Source: Streptomyces sp. NBC_00341 (GTDB lineage: Bacteria; Actinomycetota; Actinomycetes; Streptomycetales; Streptomycetaceae). Taken from it: DNA of 64,000 nt. Both the position numbers and the translations under genes were made by a program. The notes under the pieces are model-generated. The model was not told the DNA's origin and made no database searches. It saw nothing but the letters and a program-made list of their open reading frames with translations. The stretch is taken from positions 3,534,001 through 3,598,000 of the forward strand of contig NZ_CP108002.1 in NCBI RefSeq assembly GCF_041435055.1, given 5' to 3'. Below, one piece after another: positions 7,920 to 16,628 of the stretch (its first letter is position 1; the number at the start of each line of letters is the position of its first letter).

Positions 7920-8221
7920 GAATCATCACTCGCAGAAGAGGCAAGGACCAGGCCTCTCGCCAGAAGACTCACACCGTCCCCCGACAGCTGGACCAAGGCA
8001 CTGTAGGGCGGATGGAGAGAGTCTGTGAACTTTCCATAGAGTTTGATCCAGTCAAGGATCAGGAATACCGGCTCTCCTGTTGCGCCATCGTTCAGGCAAA
8101 GCCTGAACGGCCGGCCGGTGCGCACCACTCCGCCTATGCAGCGAATCGCGCACGTTGCCGTCCCAGCACCCCTCTCCTCTACCGAATAGATCTGGATTTC
8201 ACCACCAGCGTTGTCGTGCAT
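7916..8221 (-). CDS. Small protein resembling an EF-Tu domain-II beta-barrel
   Basis: 101 residues. The order EIQIYSVEERGAGTATCAI, then VVRTGRPFRLC, VFLILDWIKLYGK, PPYSALVQLSGDGVSLLARGLVL resembles the beta-barrel domain II of translational GTPases (ERGxGT...G.V..G......L.L.G.....L.RG..L), with no GTPase domain. ATG 8221 has AAGG ten bases upstream. It is coupled by ATGA overlap to the zinc-protein gene. The domain-II reading is my inference from pattern alone. Confidence 0.6.
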   Translation of the reverse strand: MHDNAGGEIQIYSVEERGAGTATCAIRCIGGVVRTGRPFRLCLNDGATGEPVFLILDWIKLYGKFTDSLHPPYSALVQLSGDGVSLLARGLVLASSASDDS

Positions 8222-8272
8222 GCTTATACGCCTTAATGCGGGACGCCGGAGCGATCGAAAGCTGCCGGCCGA

Positions 8273-9040
8273 TCACGAGCCGTAGTCCTTCAAGTAGGTG
8301 GCGATCAGGCCGTGCAGGACGTCGGCCCGGTGACGGTCTTCCTGTTGCGTGCGCAGAGCCTCGTCTGCGGCTCGGAGACGGGCAACGGCGGCAGGGTCGC
8401 CGTCCTCCACCTCGTCGAGCAGCGGCGCGGTGACCAGGTCCAGGCATTCGGTAAGCAGGCGGCGGGTGGCCGGGGAGGGCGGGGCGGGGTCCGGGTCGGT
8501 GCACGTGGGCGTCAGATACCGGGCGGGATCGGTGAGGCTCCAGCCGACGAAAGCGCCGTCCTGAATGAGGAGCGCCATGTCGGGGGCAATGCCGATGCAG
8601 GCGTCCAGGGGCTTGTCGAGGACGTCGAGATCGCGCAGGCAGGCCAGTGAGGTGTCCCCGGGGGCCCGGCACAGCACCGTGCAGAAGTCTGTGCGGAAGT
8701 CGCGGGCCTCGCCCGCCCGGAGCCCGCCCGGCTGTACCTCGGGCATAACAGGAAGGCGAGTGAGAGTCGCGGCGTCCGCGGCCACATACGGCATCTGGAG
8801 TTCGGCTCCGACCAGCTTCCGTCCCTCCGGGGCGAACCGGAAGACGTCAGGCGTGTCCCACAGCCAGTGCTCGCTACCGAAGGTGTCCGCGAGGAACCTC
8901 TCACGCTCCACCCCGTCCGCGTAGGGCGCCACCTCCACCGAGCCACCCGTGAAGCGGGGAGTGATGTGCAGCGGGCCATCCGTCACCGTCGCGTGCCAGT
9001 CGCCGCCGAATGACAGTTTCATGGTCATGCTCGCCCCCAT
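8273..9040 (-). CDS. Putative RHS-toxin immunity protein, paralogue 2
   Basis: 255 residues, the second of three tandem paralogues. It starts MGASMTMKLSFGGDWHATV, identical in layout to paralogue 1, and keeps DTFGSEHWLWDTPD, LRAGEARDFR, CLRDLDVLDKPLDA, FVGWSLTDP and LLTECLDL. The frame runs open upstream of ATG 9040 through a remnant of the RHS toxin tail (NMAPG), so ATG 9040 or the internal 9028 is the probable start. Extra immunity genes behind orphan toxin tails are a known way in which polymorphic-toxin loci retain protection against sister strains. Confidence 0.75.
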   Translation of the reverse strand: MGASMTMKLSFGGDWHATVTDGPLHITPRFTGGSVEVAPYADGVERERFLADTFGSEHWLWDTPDVFRFAPEGRKLVGAELQMPYVAADAATLTRLPVMPEVQPGGLRAGEARDFRTDFCTVLCRAPGDTSLACLRDLDVLDKPLDACIGIAPDMALLIQDGAFVGWSLTDPARYLTPTCTDPDPAPPSPATRRLLTECLDLVTAPLLDEVEDGDPAAVARLRAADEALRTQQEDRHRADVLHGLIATYLKDYGS

Positions 9041-9100
9041 TTGATCCGAACACCTCTCGCTCTCCACTCCGGGCGCCATGTTGTCGAACTTCCCCGGACG
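9041..9100 (-). pseudogene. Orphan RHS toxin tail upstream of immunity paralogue 2
   Basis: The minus strand encodes PGKFDNMAPGVESERCSD, matching the end of the RHS protein (PGKQGNMAPGERIR). A 14-base block cgggcgccatgttg (9070-9083) is identical to the RHS 3' end at 10077-10090. The immunity gene follows directly, reproducing the order of the intact pair. Confidence 0.6.
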
Positions 9101-9180
9101 AGCCTTACGGCGTTTCGGGTGGTGTGACGAACTCCAGCGCGTTGCCGCTGAAATGTCCTCCGCAGACCGCTGCGCCGACG
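9100..9180 (-). pseudogene. C-terminal remnant of the zinc-protein gene
   Basis: The minus strand reads CGGHFSGNALEFVTPPETP, nearly identical to CGGHFRGSALEFITPPETP at the end of the intact gene 7413-7919, including the shared nucleotide run ccttacggcgtttcggg. Only the last 20 or so codons survive. This shows that the zinc-protein/toxin-tail/immunity unit was tandemly duplicated and then eroded. The 114 bp from here to 9294 show no gene. Confidence 0.65.
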
Positions 9181-9294
9181 GCGGTGGGCACGCCTCCCAC
9201 GCACCGCTTCCCATGCACCTCATCCCGACCTGCTGTCAGCCCGATCCGCACCGAGTTGATTCCTCGCTCACGAACACCACCGACCGGCTCGCGA

Positions 9295-10047
9295 TCATGT
9301 CGCGTAGTCCTCGACGAGTTCTGCGATGAGCGTGTGGAGGGCGTCGGCCCGGTGGCGGTCCTCGCGCTGGTTGCGCAGAGCGTCGTCGAGTGACCTGAGC
9401 CGGGTCAGGGCGACCGGGTTCCGCTCCCTCAGCTCGTCGAACGAGGTGGTGACCAAGTCCAGGCACTGGGTGAACAAGGACCGAGTGGCAGGGGCCGGAG
9501 GAGACGGGTCCGAGGCAGTGAACCCACTGGTCAGGTAGCACACGGGATCCGTGAGGCTCCAGCCGACGACCGTGCCGTGCTGGACGAGGAGCGCCACGGC
9601 GGGGGCGATACCGATGCGGGCCTCCAGCGGCTCGTCGAGCACGTCGAGGTCACGCAGACACGTCAGTACGGTGTCTCCGGGAGCGCGGCACAGCTCCGTG
9701 GTCGTCGCCATGCGGAAGTCCCGGACCTCATCTGCACGAAGCCCACCCGGCCGGACGGCAGGTGTGACGGGTACGCACACGCTGTCGTCGGCGTCCGCAG
9801 CATCATTGGGGAGGCGGAACTCCGCGCCAACCAGTTGCCGGCTCTCCCGGTCGAAGCGAAGCTCGTCGGGGGTGTCCCACAGCCATTCCGTACTACCGAA
9901 GGTGTCGAGCTGGAACTGCGAGCGCTCCTCCACGTCCGTGTAACTTCCGATGTACACACGGAAGTCCCGGAAGTCGAAGCGCGGTGCAACGGCCAGGGGC
10001 TCCCCCGCGACGGTCGCGGTCCAATCGCCATCGATGGTGATTCTCAC
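9295..10047 (-). CDS. Putative cognate immunity protein of the RHS toxin, paralogue 3
   Basis: 250 residues, starting at GTG 10047 with GGAG nine bases upstream, 12 bp after the RHS stop. It shares DTFGSTEWLWDTPDELRF, GGLRADEVRDFR, LTCLRDLDVLDEPLEA and VVGWSLTDP with paralogues 1 and 2 but is the most divergent in its N-terminal strand region. Immediate adjacency to the toxin C-terminus makes it the best candidate for the cognate immunity protein of the present toxin module. No catalytic motif or signal peptide is seen, consistent with a cytoplasmic binding protein. Confidence 0.78.
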   Translation of the reverse strand: MRITIDGDWTATVAGEPLAVAPRFDFRDFRVYIGSYTDVEERSQFQLDTFGSTEWLWDTPDELRFDRESRQLVGAEFRLPNDAADADDSVCVPVTPAVRPGGLRADEVRDFRMATTTELCRAPGDTVLTCLRDLDVLDEPLEARIGIAPAVALLVQHGTVVGWSLTDPVCYLTSGFTASDPSPPAPATRSLFTQCLDLVTTSFDELRERNPVALTRLRSLDDALRNQREDRHRADALHTLIAELVEDYAT

Positions 10048-10059
10048 GGTGGTTGCTCC

Positions 10060-13000
10060 TCATCGGATCCGCTCGCCGGGCGCCATGTTGCCTTGCTTGC
10101 CGGGAATTTTGCCCTCTACGACGTCGGTGTGGGTAATCGGCGAACCGGCATCGGTAGGCAGGCCGCCCGTCGCCCTCGCCCCGGATTCGCCCAGAACGCC
10201 CGACGGACCGTACGCCGTAATCGCGTTACCCGCCCCAGGGCCACCACCGGTCGTCACCACGATGTCATCGCCCTGTCTGAAGATCAGGTTGCCGCTGTTC
10301 GCAGTCGAGTGGTAAACCGCGTCCGGGTTCTTGAGGATGTCCAGAACCCGTTCGTCGCTGAAGTTATGCCCCGTGTCCGCGTGGTAGTTGCCGGCTCTTT
10401 TGAACTTGCCGTTCTGCGCCCGTTCAACAACCTCGTCCGTGGTCTTTTTGGCGTCTTCCTTGGCCTTGGCCGCCTTCTTCTCCGCCCTCAACTCCGCCTT
10501 GGTCTTCGGCTTCGCGTCCTCTTCCGGGTACTTGGGCATCAGGCCCAGCGGGTCGTAACCGCCGTGCGGGTTGTCCACGTACGTGACGGGGTTGGGGGCC
10601 GGGGCGAGGCCGAGGGGGTCGGGGGAGGTGTAGCGGCCGGTTTCGGGGTCGTAGTGGCGGAAGAGGTTGTAGTGGAGGCCGGTTTCGGGGTCGTAGTACT
10701 GGCCGGGGAAGCGGAGGGGTGTGTAGGTGCCGCTGTTGCGGGACCAGGCGGTGGTGCCCCAGAGGGTGGTGCGGGTGCGCCAGGCGATGTCGCCGGACTC
10801 GTCGATGAGTTCGGTGGGGGTGCCGATGAGGTCGGTGGCGATGGCGAAGAAGCGGCGGTCGATCTCGGTCTGGTGGTCGTCGGGGGTGAGGATGCGTTCG
10901 GTCTGGGCCAGGGGGGTGTGGCCGCGGTGGTCCCAGGTGAGGGCGACCGTGTTCGGGGTGTCCGGGTGGTGGGTGGTCTGTTCGCACAGGGTCAGGCCGT
11001 CCCAGGTGAACCGGATCTCCTCGGCCACGCTCTCGCCGTCGGCCGAGAGGCGCTGTTTCGCGGTGCGGCGGCCGAGGGGGTCGTAGCGGTAGCGCCAGCG
11101 GGTCCCGTCGGGGGTGGTGGCGGCGGTGAGGCGGTTCTCCGCGTCCCAGGCGTAGCGCCAGATGTCGGGCTTGCGGGAGAGGCGGGTCTTGCGCCGCTGG
11201 GTGATCCTGCCGAGGGCGTCGTGTTCGAAGCGGACGTCTCCGGCGCGGGTGATGGTGGTGCCGTTGTAGGCGCGGGAGCCGGTGGCCTCGCTGCTGGGGT
11301 GGCGGGAGGGCCAGGATGCCGAGGTCTGGTTGCCGGCGTCGTCGTAGGCGTAGCGCTCCGTCCAGTTCTTGGCGTGGACGGCGGTGACGCGGCCCGCCCC
11401 GTCGAGGTCGAAGGTGCGGGTGCCTGACTTCCGGTCGGCGATGGAGGTCAGGTGGCCATCGGCGCGGTAGGAGTAGGTGCGGCTGTTGACGGGGCGTGCT
11501 CCGGCGGTGATGTGCTGCGCGGACAGCCGCCCCGCCTCGTCCCAGGCCGACGTCATGGTGACCGTGTCGCCGAAGACGCGGGACAGCTCCCGGCCCACGG
11601 CGTCGTGGGTGAAGTCGATCCGGTGAGCACCGCTGGTCAGGCGCCGGGTCGTGCTGTCGGCGGCGTAGGTGTAGGTGGTGACGTGGCCGGTGGGGGTGGT
11701 ACGGCGGGTGCGGCGGCCCAGGACGTCGTAGGAGTAGTTCATAGCGCGGCCGTCGACCAGTTCGGTCTTGGTGAGTCCGCGCCGGTCGTACTGGTACCGG
11801 AGTTCGGTGTCCGGACCGGTCGCCTCCAGCAGGAGTCCGGCCCTGTCGTAGGTGTAGGTCGTCACCTGGCCGTCGACGTCCTTGCGGACCACCTGGCCGA
11901 GCTGGTCGCGCTCGAAGGAGATGGTCCCGCCGAGCGCGTCGGTGCGGGCGGTCAGTCCGTCCGCGGCGTCCATTTGGTAGGTGAGGGTGCGGCCGTCGAA
12001 GTCGGTCTCGGAGACGATGCGGTCGGCCGCGTCGTACTCGTAGGTCCAGGTCAGGTCCTGCGGGTTGGTGACGCGGGTGAGGCGCAGTGAGTTGTCGTGC
12101 TCGAACTCGTAGCGGGTGCCGTCGGGCAGGGTGCGGGCGAGTGGCAGGTCGAAGTGGGTGTATTCGGAGCGGGAGACGCCGCCTGACGCGTCCGTGTGGG
12201 TCAGCGGGTTGCCCTCGCCGTCGTACGTCCACGACTCGGTGGCGCCGTCCGGGCCGGTGTGTCGGGCAAGTTGTCCGTCTGCGTGCCATTCCAGGAGGGT
12301 GACGCCGCCCGCCGGGTCGGTGACGCGGACCGGTCTGCCGAGGGCGTCCCTTTCCGTGCGGGTGACGGCGCCGGTCGGGCCGGTTACCTCGACGGTCCTG
12401 CCCGCCGCGTCGCACACCACATGGGTCGTGGCGCCGAGTGCGTCGATGACCGAGGTGAGCCGGCCCGCGCAGTCGTAGGTGCAGCGGGTCGTGGCGCCGG
12501 TCTGGTCGGTGGCCGCCGTGTGGTTGCCGCGTTCGTCGAACTCATGGATTGTCCGGGTATCGTCGGCCGCCACTTCCTCCACCGACAGTCCGAACGGGTC
12601 CCGTACGGTGCGTAGTTCGCTTCCGTCGGGGCGGGTGGTGGCGGTGAGATGGTCGTCCTCGTCGTAGGCGAAGGCGGTGGTGCGGCCCAGGGGGTCGGTG
12701 CGGGTGAGGAGGTTGCCGCGGGGGTCGTAGGTGAACCGGGTGGTGTGGCCGAGCGGGTCGGTGACGGCCAGGGGGAGGCAGCCGGAGCCGAACACATGGC
12801 GGGTGGCGTGGCCGTCGGCGGTCGTGAGTGTGGTGGTGCGGTGGCCCGTCGCGGGGTCGGGCTCGGTGTAGGCCAGGGTGATCTGGACGTGGCCGGCCTC
12901 CCCGCCCTCCGCCACGACTCGGTCCCGGTCGTCGTAGACGTAGTCGTAGCGGCTGTCGTTGGAGTCGATCCAGGCGATGACGCGGTGGCGGTCGTCGTGG

Positions 13001-14874
13001 AGGAACGTGGTCGTGGCGCCGGACGGTTTGCTGACGGTGGTGAGGTTGCCGTCCTGGTAGCCGTAGCTCATCAGGGGCAGGTCCGTACCGCCCTCGCCCG
13101 CACCGGCCAGGGACAGGGCGGTGACCAGGCCGCCGGTGGTGGACAGGTTCACCTGGTGGCCCGCCGAGTGCGCCAGGGCCATTGGCACACCGTCCTCGTC
13201 GCGGTCGATGGCGATGGTGTGGCCGTTGCGTTCGGTGATGTCCGACAGCCATGCCACGCCATCGCACCCCGGTTCGCCGCCGGCCGGAGCGTTGAAGTCG
13301 AGGACCAGGCCGCTGTCGGGGTCGGTGACCGTGTACTCGCCGTTGGCGTCGCGGGCCAGCAGGGTGCGGGAGGCGCCCGACTCCGGCACGGTCGGCGCGC
13401 CGGGCACCGGGTGGGGGTAGTGGATCAGGAGGCCGTCGGCGGTGACGTGGAGGACGCCGATGGCGTCGATCTGGAGGCGCTCGTCGACGGTGGACGTCCA
13501 GGACGGGCCCAGGAAGCGGCCGATCGCCAGACCGGACTCGGTGCGGCGGGTGAACACCAGCGGCAGGATGCCGGGGATCGTGACATCGGTCTGCGGCAAA
13601 TACATCCGGCCCGTCGCCAGGTCGACCGGGTCGGTGTCCTTACTGACACGCTTCACGTCCGTCCGACCGTGGGTGCCCTCCGGGGCGTCATCGACCAGCC
13701 GGCGCAGCCGGGCAGCCTCGGCCGCCTCGTCGGCGACACGCACACCCTTCACCGCGGCACCCCCACCACCGGTGGCGATCGTCATCGCGATATCGGGAAT
13801 CAGCCGCCCGAACCCCTCGGCCGGGTCCTTCATGAAGTCCTTGGCCATCTGGATGCCGGTGCCGGTCGGGTCGTTCGCGGCGACCACCAGACCCGCTGCC
13901 AGACTGTTCAGATTCGTGACGTACTCGGCCGGATGCGTCAGGTTGTACGGGTCCATCGGGTTGATGCCGCGGACGAAGTTGAGCGTGCCCGCGGTGGCCT
14001 TGATGATGCCGCCGTCCACATGCATCCCCATGACCTGGAGTTCCTCGAACCCGTCACCGAACTGCTCCGAGTACGAGGGCTTCTTCGGCGCCATGTCACG
14101 GGCCGCACTGATCGTCGTGCGGGCGGTCTGCGCAGCCGAGTTCCGCTGGGTGCGGGCCTCGGCCAGGATGTCCTGCGCATCCTTCATCAGCTTCTTGCCC
14201 GGGTCCTCGAACGTGGATGCCGGCCGGGGCGGCAGCTCGGAGGGGTCACGCTTGTCGGAGGGCTTGGCGTTGTAGCGGTCGACGGCCTTGTTGAAGTCGT
14301 CGATCTTCTTACGGTGCGCGTCCGCAGCCGTCTCCGAGGCCTTGACGCCCTCCTTCCACTTGTCGATCGCGGTCTGCGCCTGCCCCTGCGCCCAGGTGAC
14401 GGTGGACGCGAACGAATCCAGAGCCCCGAGGGCTTTCGAGGTGGCGTCGGCCGCGGCGTACCACTTGGGCGGCTGCGTACTCACCGCGTTGCGCAGCGCG
14501 TTCGCGGTCTCGCCCTTGAGCTGCCCCGAGTCGAGCCCCTTCAGTCCGTCGCCGGTGCTGTCGAACGCCGTCTGGAAGGCGCGGAGCTTGGAGACGGTGG
14601 CATCGAGCTTGCCCGTACTGCCGTAGATCAGCTTGGTCTTGTCCTCGGTCTGCCCGAGGTCCATCTCGTCGACCTCGGCACCCATCCGGTTGGCGACCGA
14701 ACGGGACTGCTCGCGCACCCAGTCCGCCCCGGACTCCCAGCCGACGTCGTCCAGCCGGTCCGCCGTCCAGTTGCCGACGTCCTCGACCCGGTCACCGGCC
14801 CACTCGACACCGTCCTCGATCGCGTCCTCGACCGAATCGGGCGTGATATCACTGATGAAGTCGCCAATACCCAC
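10060..14874 (-). CDS. RHS/YD-repeat polymorphic toxin with ESX-type N-terminus
   Basis: 1604 residues. Residues 1-370 are helical and resemble putative type-VII-secreted N-termini. A DUF6531-type module begins near 410 (DPVDLATGRMYLPQTDVTIPG). YD repeats follow (YDYVYDDRDRV, RFTYDPRGNLLT, FAYDEDDHLTAT and many more), ending with the RHS core signature RFPGQYYDPETGLHYNLFRHY and DPLGL. The last 159 residues are the variable toxin module: a Lys/Ala-rich linker, then YHADTGHNFSD, ILKNPDAVYHS, NLIFRQGDDIVV and ITAYGPSG. His/Arg and short strands suggest a compact nuclease of the BECR kind, but that is inference. GTG 14874 has GGGGGAG upstream. Long open frames opposite this gene are shadows. Confidence 0.93.
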   Translation of the reverse strand: MGIGDFISDITPDSVEDAIEDGVEWAGDRVEDVGNWTADRLDDVGWESGADWVREQSRSVANRMGAEVDEMDLGQTEDKTKLIYGSTGKLDATVSKLRAFQTAFDSTGDGLKGLDSGQLKGETANALRNAVSTQPPKWYAAADATSKALGALDSFASTVTWAQGQAQTAIDKWKEGVKASETAADAHRKKIDDFNKAVDRYNAKPSDKRDPSELPPRPASTFEDPGKKLMKDAQDILAEARTQRNSAAQTARTTISAARDMAPKKPSYSEQFGDGFEELQVMGMHVDGGIIKATAGTLNFVRGINPMDPYNLTHPAEYVTNLNSLAAGLVVAANDPTGTGIQMAKDFMKDPAEGFGRLIPDIAMTIATGGGGAAVKGVRVADEAAEAARLRRLVDDAPEGTHGRTDVKRVSKDTDPVDLATGRMYLPQTDVTIPGILPLVFTRRTESGLAIGRFLGPSWTSTVDERLQIDAIGVLHVTADGLLIHYPHPVPGAPTVPESGASRTLLARDANGEYTVTDPDSGLVLDFNAPAGGEPGCDGVAWLSDITERNGHTIAIDRDEDGVPMALAHSAGHQVNLSTTGGLVTALSLAGAGEGGTDLPLMSYGYQDGNLTTVSKPSGATTTFLHDDRHRVIAWIDSNDSRYDYVYDDRDRVVAEGGEAGHVQITLAYTEPDPATGHRTTTLTTADGHATRHVFGSGCLPLAVTDPLGHTTRFTYDPRGNLLTRTDPLGRTTAFAYDEDDHLTATTRPDGSELRTVRDPFGLSVEEVAADDTRTIHEFDERGNHTAATDQTGATTRCTYDCAGRLTSVIDALGATTHVVCDAAGRTVEVTGPTGAVTRTERDALGRPVRVTDPAGGVTLLEWHADGQLARHTGPDGATESWTYDGEGNPLTHTDASGGVSRSEYTHFDLPLARTLPDGTRYEFEHDNSLRLTRVTNPQDLTWTYEYDAADRIVSETDFDGRTLTYQMDAADGLTARTDALGGTISFERDQLGQVVRKDVDGQVTTYTYDRAGLLLEATGPDTELRYQYDRRGLTKTELVDGRAMNYSYDVLGRRTRRTTPTGHVTTYTYAADSTTRRLTSGAHRIDFTHDAVGRELSRVFGDTVTMTSAWDEAGRLSAQHITAGARPVNSRTYSYRADGHLTSIADRKSGTRTFDLDGAGRVTAVHAKNWTERYAYDDAGNQTSASWPSRHPSSEATGSRAYNGTTITRAGDVRFEHDALGRITQRRKTRLSRKPDIWRYAWDAENRLTAATTPDGTRWRYRYDPLGRRTAKQRLSADGESVAEEIRFTWDGLTLCEQTTHHPDTPNTVALTWDHRGHTPLAQTERILTPDDHQTEIDRRFFAIATDLIGTPTELIDESGDIAWRTRTTLWGTTAWSRNSGTYTPLRFPGQYYDPETGLHYNLFRHYDPETGRYTSPDPLGLAPAPNPVTYVDNPHGGYDPLGLMPKYPEEDAKPKTKAELRAEKKAAKAKEDAKKTTDEVVERAQNGKFKRAGNYHADTGHNFSDERVLDILKNPDAVYHSTANSGNLIFRQGDDIVVTTGGGPGAGNAITAYGPSGVLGESGARATGGLPTDAGSPITHTDVVEGKIPGKQGNMAPGERIR

Positions 14875-14880
14875 GGTCAG

Positions 14881-15534
14881 TTACTCCCCCGACTCGCCCT
14901 GCTGCTGCGCCTGCTGGGCGCGTTCCTCCGGCGACGGCCCGAACGTGTCGTCCAGGCTCTGGTTGAACTGGTCGTCGGAGATACCGAGCGCGTTGTTGAA
15001 CAGGTCGGACTGCCGTCCGCCGTGGCCCTCGGTCAGGACGGTGCGGCCGGTGTCCTTCCAGGTCTGGCCCATGTCCTGGCCGGCCTTCTCGAACGACTCC
15101 GGGCTGAAGTCCGGGTCCAGGTAGTCCGGCGTGAAGATGTCGCCCCAGTTCTGCTTGGCGATCTCCTCCTCACTCGCGTGCGGGTTCCCGCCGAACACGG
15201 CATTCGCGCCGACCTTGAGCGTGCCCGCGATGTACTGGTCGTTCTCCCACTGGGTGCCCGCCGCCAGGCCGAGCCGGTTCGCGAGCCCACTGGCATCCCG
15301 CACCAGGGCGCGCACCCCCCACTCCCAGCGCTCGCAGAAGTCCTCGAAGTCGACCGACACCCCGTGATGACCGGCCTCCATCCCCGTGATCGCCAACGAC
15401 GAGAAACCCTTGCCCATCACCGAACCCGTCGCACCACCCAGATCACCCAGCTCATCGATCGTCGAGTTCAGACCCTTGGTGAACTTGGTGACGGACTCCT
15501 TGTCGAGATGCAGATCCGCCCCGTCGCCGCTCAT
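14881..15534 (-). CDS. ESX-like partner or chaperone of the RHS toxin
   Basis: 217 residues. The central FEDFCERWEWGVRALVRDA segment, with its W-x-G in a helix-turn-helix context, resembles WXG100/LXG-associated proteins. The C-terminus is Gln-rich and disordered (AQQAQQQGESGE). It is separated from the RHS start by only 6 bp and shares its ribosome-site context, so the two are cotranscribed. By analogy with other T7SS-linked toxins it probably helps export or stabilise the RHS protein; the sequence shows no enzymatic motif. Confidence 0.72.
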   Translation of the reverse strand: MSGDGADLHLDKESVTKFTKGLNSTIDELGDLGGATGSVMGKGFSSLAITGMEAGHHGVSVDFEDFCERWEWGVRALVRDASGLANRLGLAAGTQWENDQYIAGTLKVGANAVFGGNPHASEEEIAKQNWGDIFTPDYLDPDFSPESFEKAGQDMGQTWKDTGRTVLTEGHGGRQSDLFNNALGISDDQFNQSLDDTFGPSPEERAQQAQQQGESGE

Positions 15535-15632
15535 CGGCCCGCCCCCTCTGCTCTCTCACCAGCATCGACGGCGAACGCTTCCGGAACGATCCCGACAATC
15601 CGCCCCGCGAGCACTGCTCCTGCCCGGCCCAT
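15531..15632 (-). CDS. 33-residue ORF coupled to the ESX-like gene
   Basis: ATG 15632 is preceded by GGGGGAGAGTC, one of the best ribosome sites in the window. The stop TGA overlaps the next start as ATGA at 15531-15534. The product begins MGRAGAVLAGRIVGIVPEAF and ends AGR: a short hydrophobic helix followed by a charged tail. It is probably a small secretion-locus protein or a leader peptide coupling translation of the operon. It is too short for family assignment. Confidence 0.5.
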   Translation of the reverse strand: MGRAGAVLAGRIVGIVPEAFAVDAGERAEGAGR

Positions 15633-15956
15633 GACTCTCCCCCGTCGTCGGTGACTAAAGGCACCGTAGAACAGGACGCGCGACAGCACACGACCGGTTC
15701 TCCCGAGGGTTCCGGGCGGGGGCCGGTCGGATACCGCAACCCGCGGAACAGCTATGCGCTCGTCGACGACAGGCCCTTGGGCGGGTCTTGGTCCGCGAAT
15801 GACTACGTGATCGGCGTCAGGACAGCTAGCCGAAAGCTCAACTACCAGCCAAAACCTGGCGATTTGGCTTCTTCTTGCCTGCCTCACAACCATCCCTTGG
15901 CGCTTAATGGTGCTCCTGCGGGATGCGGGTGCGACTGACAGCCACACGGGGGAGCC

Positions 15957-16628
15957 ATGGACGACACCGGAACAGTCGGGGCGCCACCGCCCGAGCCGCC
16001 ACCCACATCGCCCCCAAGGCCGAAGGCTCCCCCGCTGCCGCCGCAGGGACGGCCCGTCCAGCCAGGCTCTGCGGTGCCCGGACGCCTGCAGAACCCCGGA
16101 AGCGGCGATCAGCCCCGCCGTAAGGGGGACCCGCTGGTCCTCCGGGTCAGCCGCCGGACGCTGTGGGTGGGCTCGGCGGCCGTACCGCTGCACAACGTCA
16201 CCTGGGTCGACGCGTTCAGGCTCAACCACGACTGGGGCAGGGCGTTCAGCCGCCTCGTACAGTGGCTGGTCCTCGCCGTCATCGTCTATGCCGCGATCAA
16301 CTACGCGAACGCGGGCGACGTCGAGCAGAACGGGAACAGCGGCCTCGTGCTCATCGTCGTCGCGATCTGCGTGTTCGTCGTCATCAAGGAACTGATCGCG
16401 TCGGCGAAGCCGGTGCTGGTCGTCGAGATGAACAGCGGCTCCAGGGTGGTCGTGACCCTGCCCAGCATGGACGAGCTGCGCGAGATCGCCGGACAGATCG
16501 TGTACGCGATCGACCACCCGGAAGCCGAGTTCACGGCGATCGTCCGGCAGTTCAACAACAGCACGAACAACTACGGCCCAGTCGTCAACATGACCAACGG
16601 CCGGGGGAACACGGGGTTCAAACTGTGA
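15957..16628 (+). CDS. DUF6232-like membrane protein
   Basis: 223 residues. A proline-rich N-terminus (about 60 residues) is followed by LVLRVSRRTLWVGSAAVPL, the start of a DUF6232-like domain. Two hydrophobic segments follow (LVQWLVLAVIVYAAINY and GLVLIVVAICVFVVI), then a soluble region ending FNNSTNNYGPVVNMTNGRG. ATG 15957 has GGGGGAG upstream. The stop overlaps the GTG of the next gene (GTGA). Both proteins share the NxYGPVVNM motif, one at its C-terminus and the other at its N-terminus. Confidence 0.75.
   Translation: MDDTGTVGAPPPEPPPTSPPRPKAPPLPPQGRPVQPGSAVPGRLQNPGSGDQPRRKGDPLVLRVSRRTLWVGSAAVPLHNVTWVDAFRLNHDWGRAFSRLVQWLVLAVIVYAAINYANAGDVEQNGNSGLVLIVVAICVFVVIKELIASAKPVLVVEMNSGSRVVVTLPSMDELREIAGQIVYAIDHPEAEFTAIVRQFNNSTNNYGPVVNMTNGRGNTGFKL

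Noticed and set aside
9577..11427. Long plus-strand frame across immunity paralogue 3 and the RHS end
   Set aside because: Antisense shadow; composition unlike protein and no ribosome site.
12649..15654. A 1001-codon open frame on the plus strand opposite the RHS gene
   Set aside because: It is the antisense of a GC-rich YD-repeat gene; its translation is Val/Gly/Arg-rich without motifs, while the minus frame has clear domains.
15651..15938. 95-codon plus frame between the ESX-like and DUF6232 genes
   Set aside because: Poor composition and no ribosome site; treated as promoter DNA of the DUF6232-like gene.
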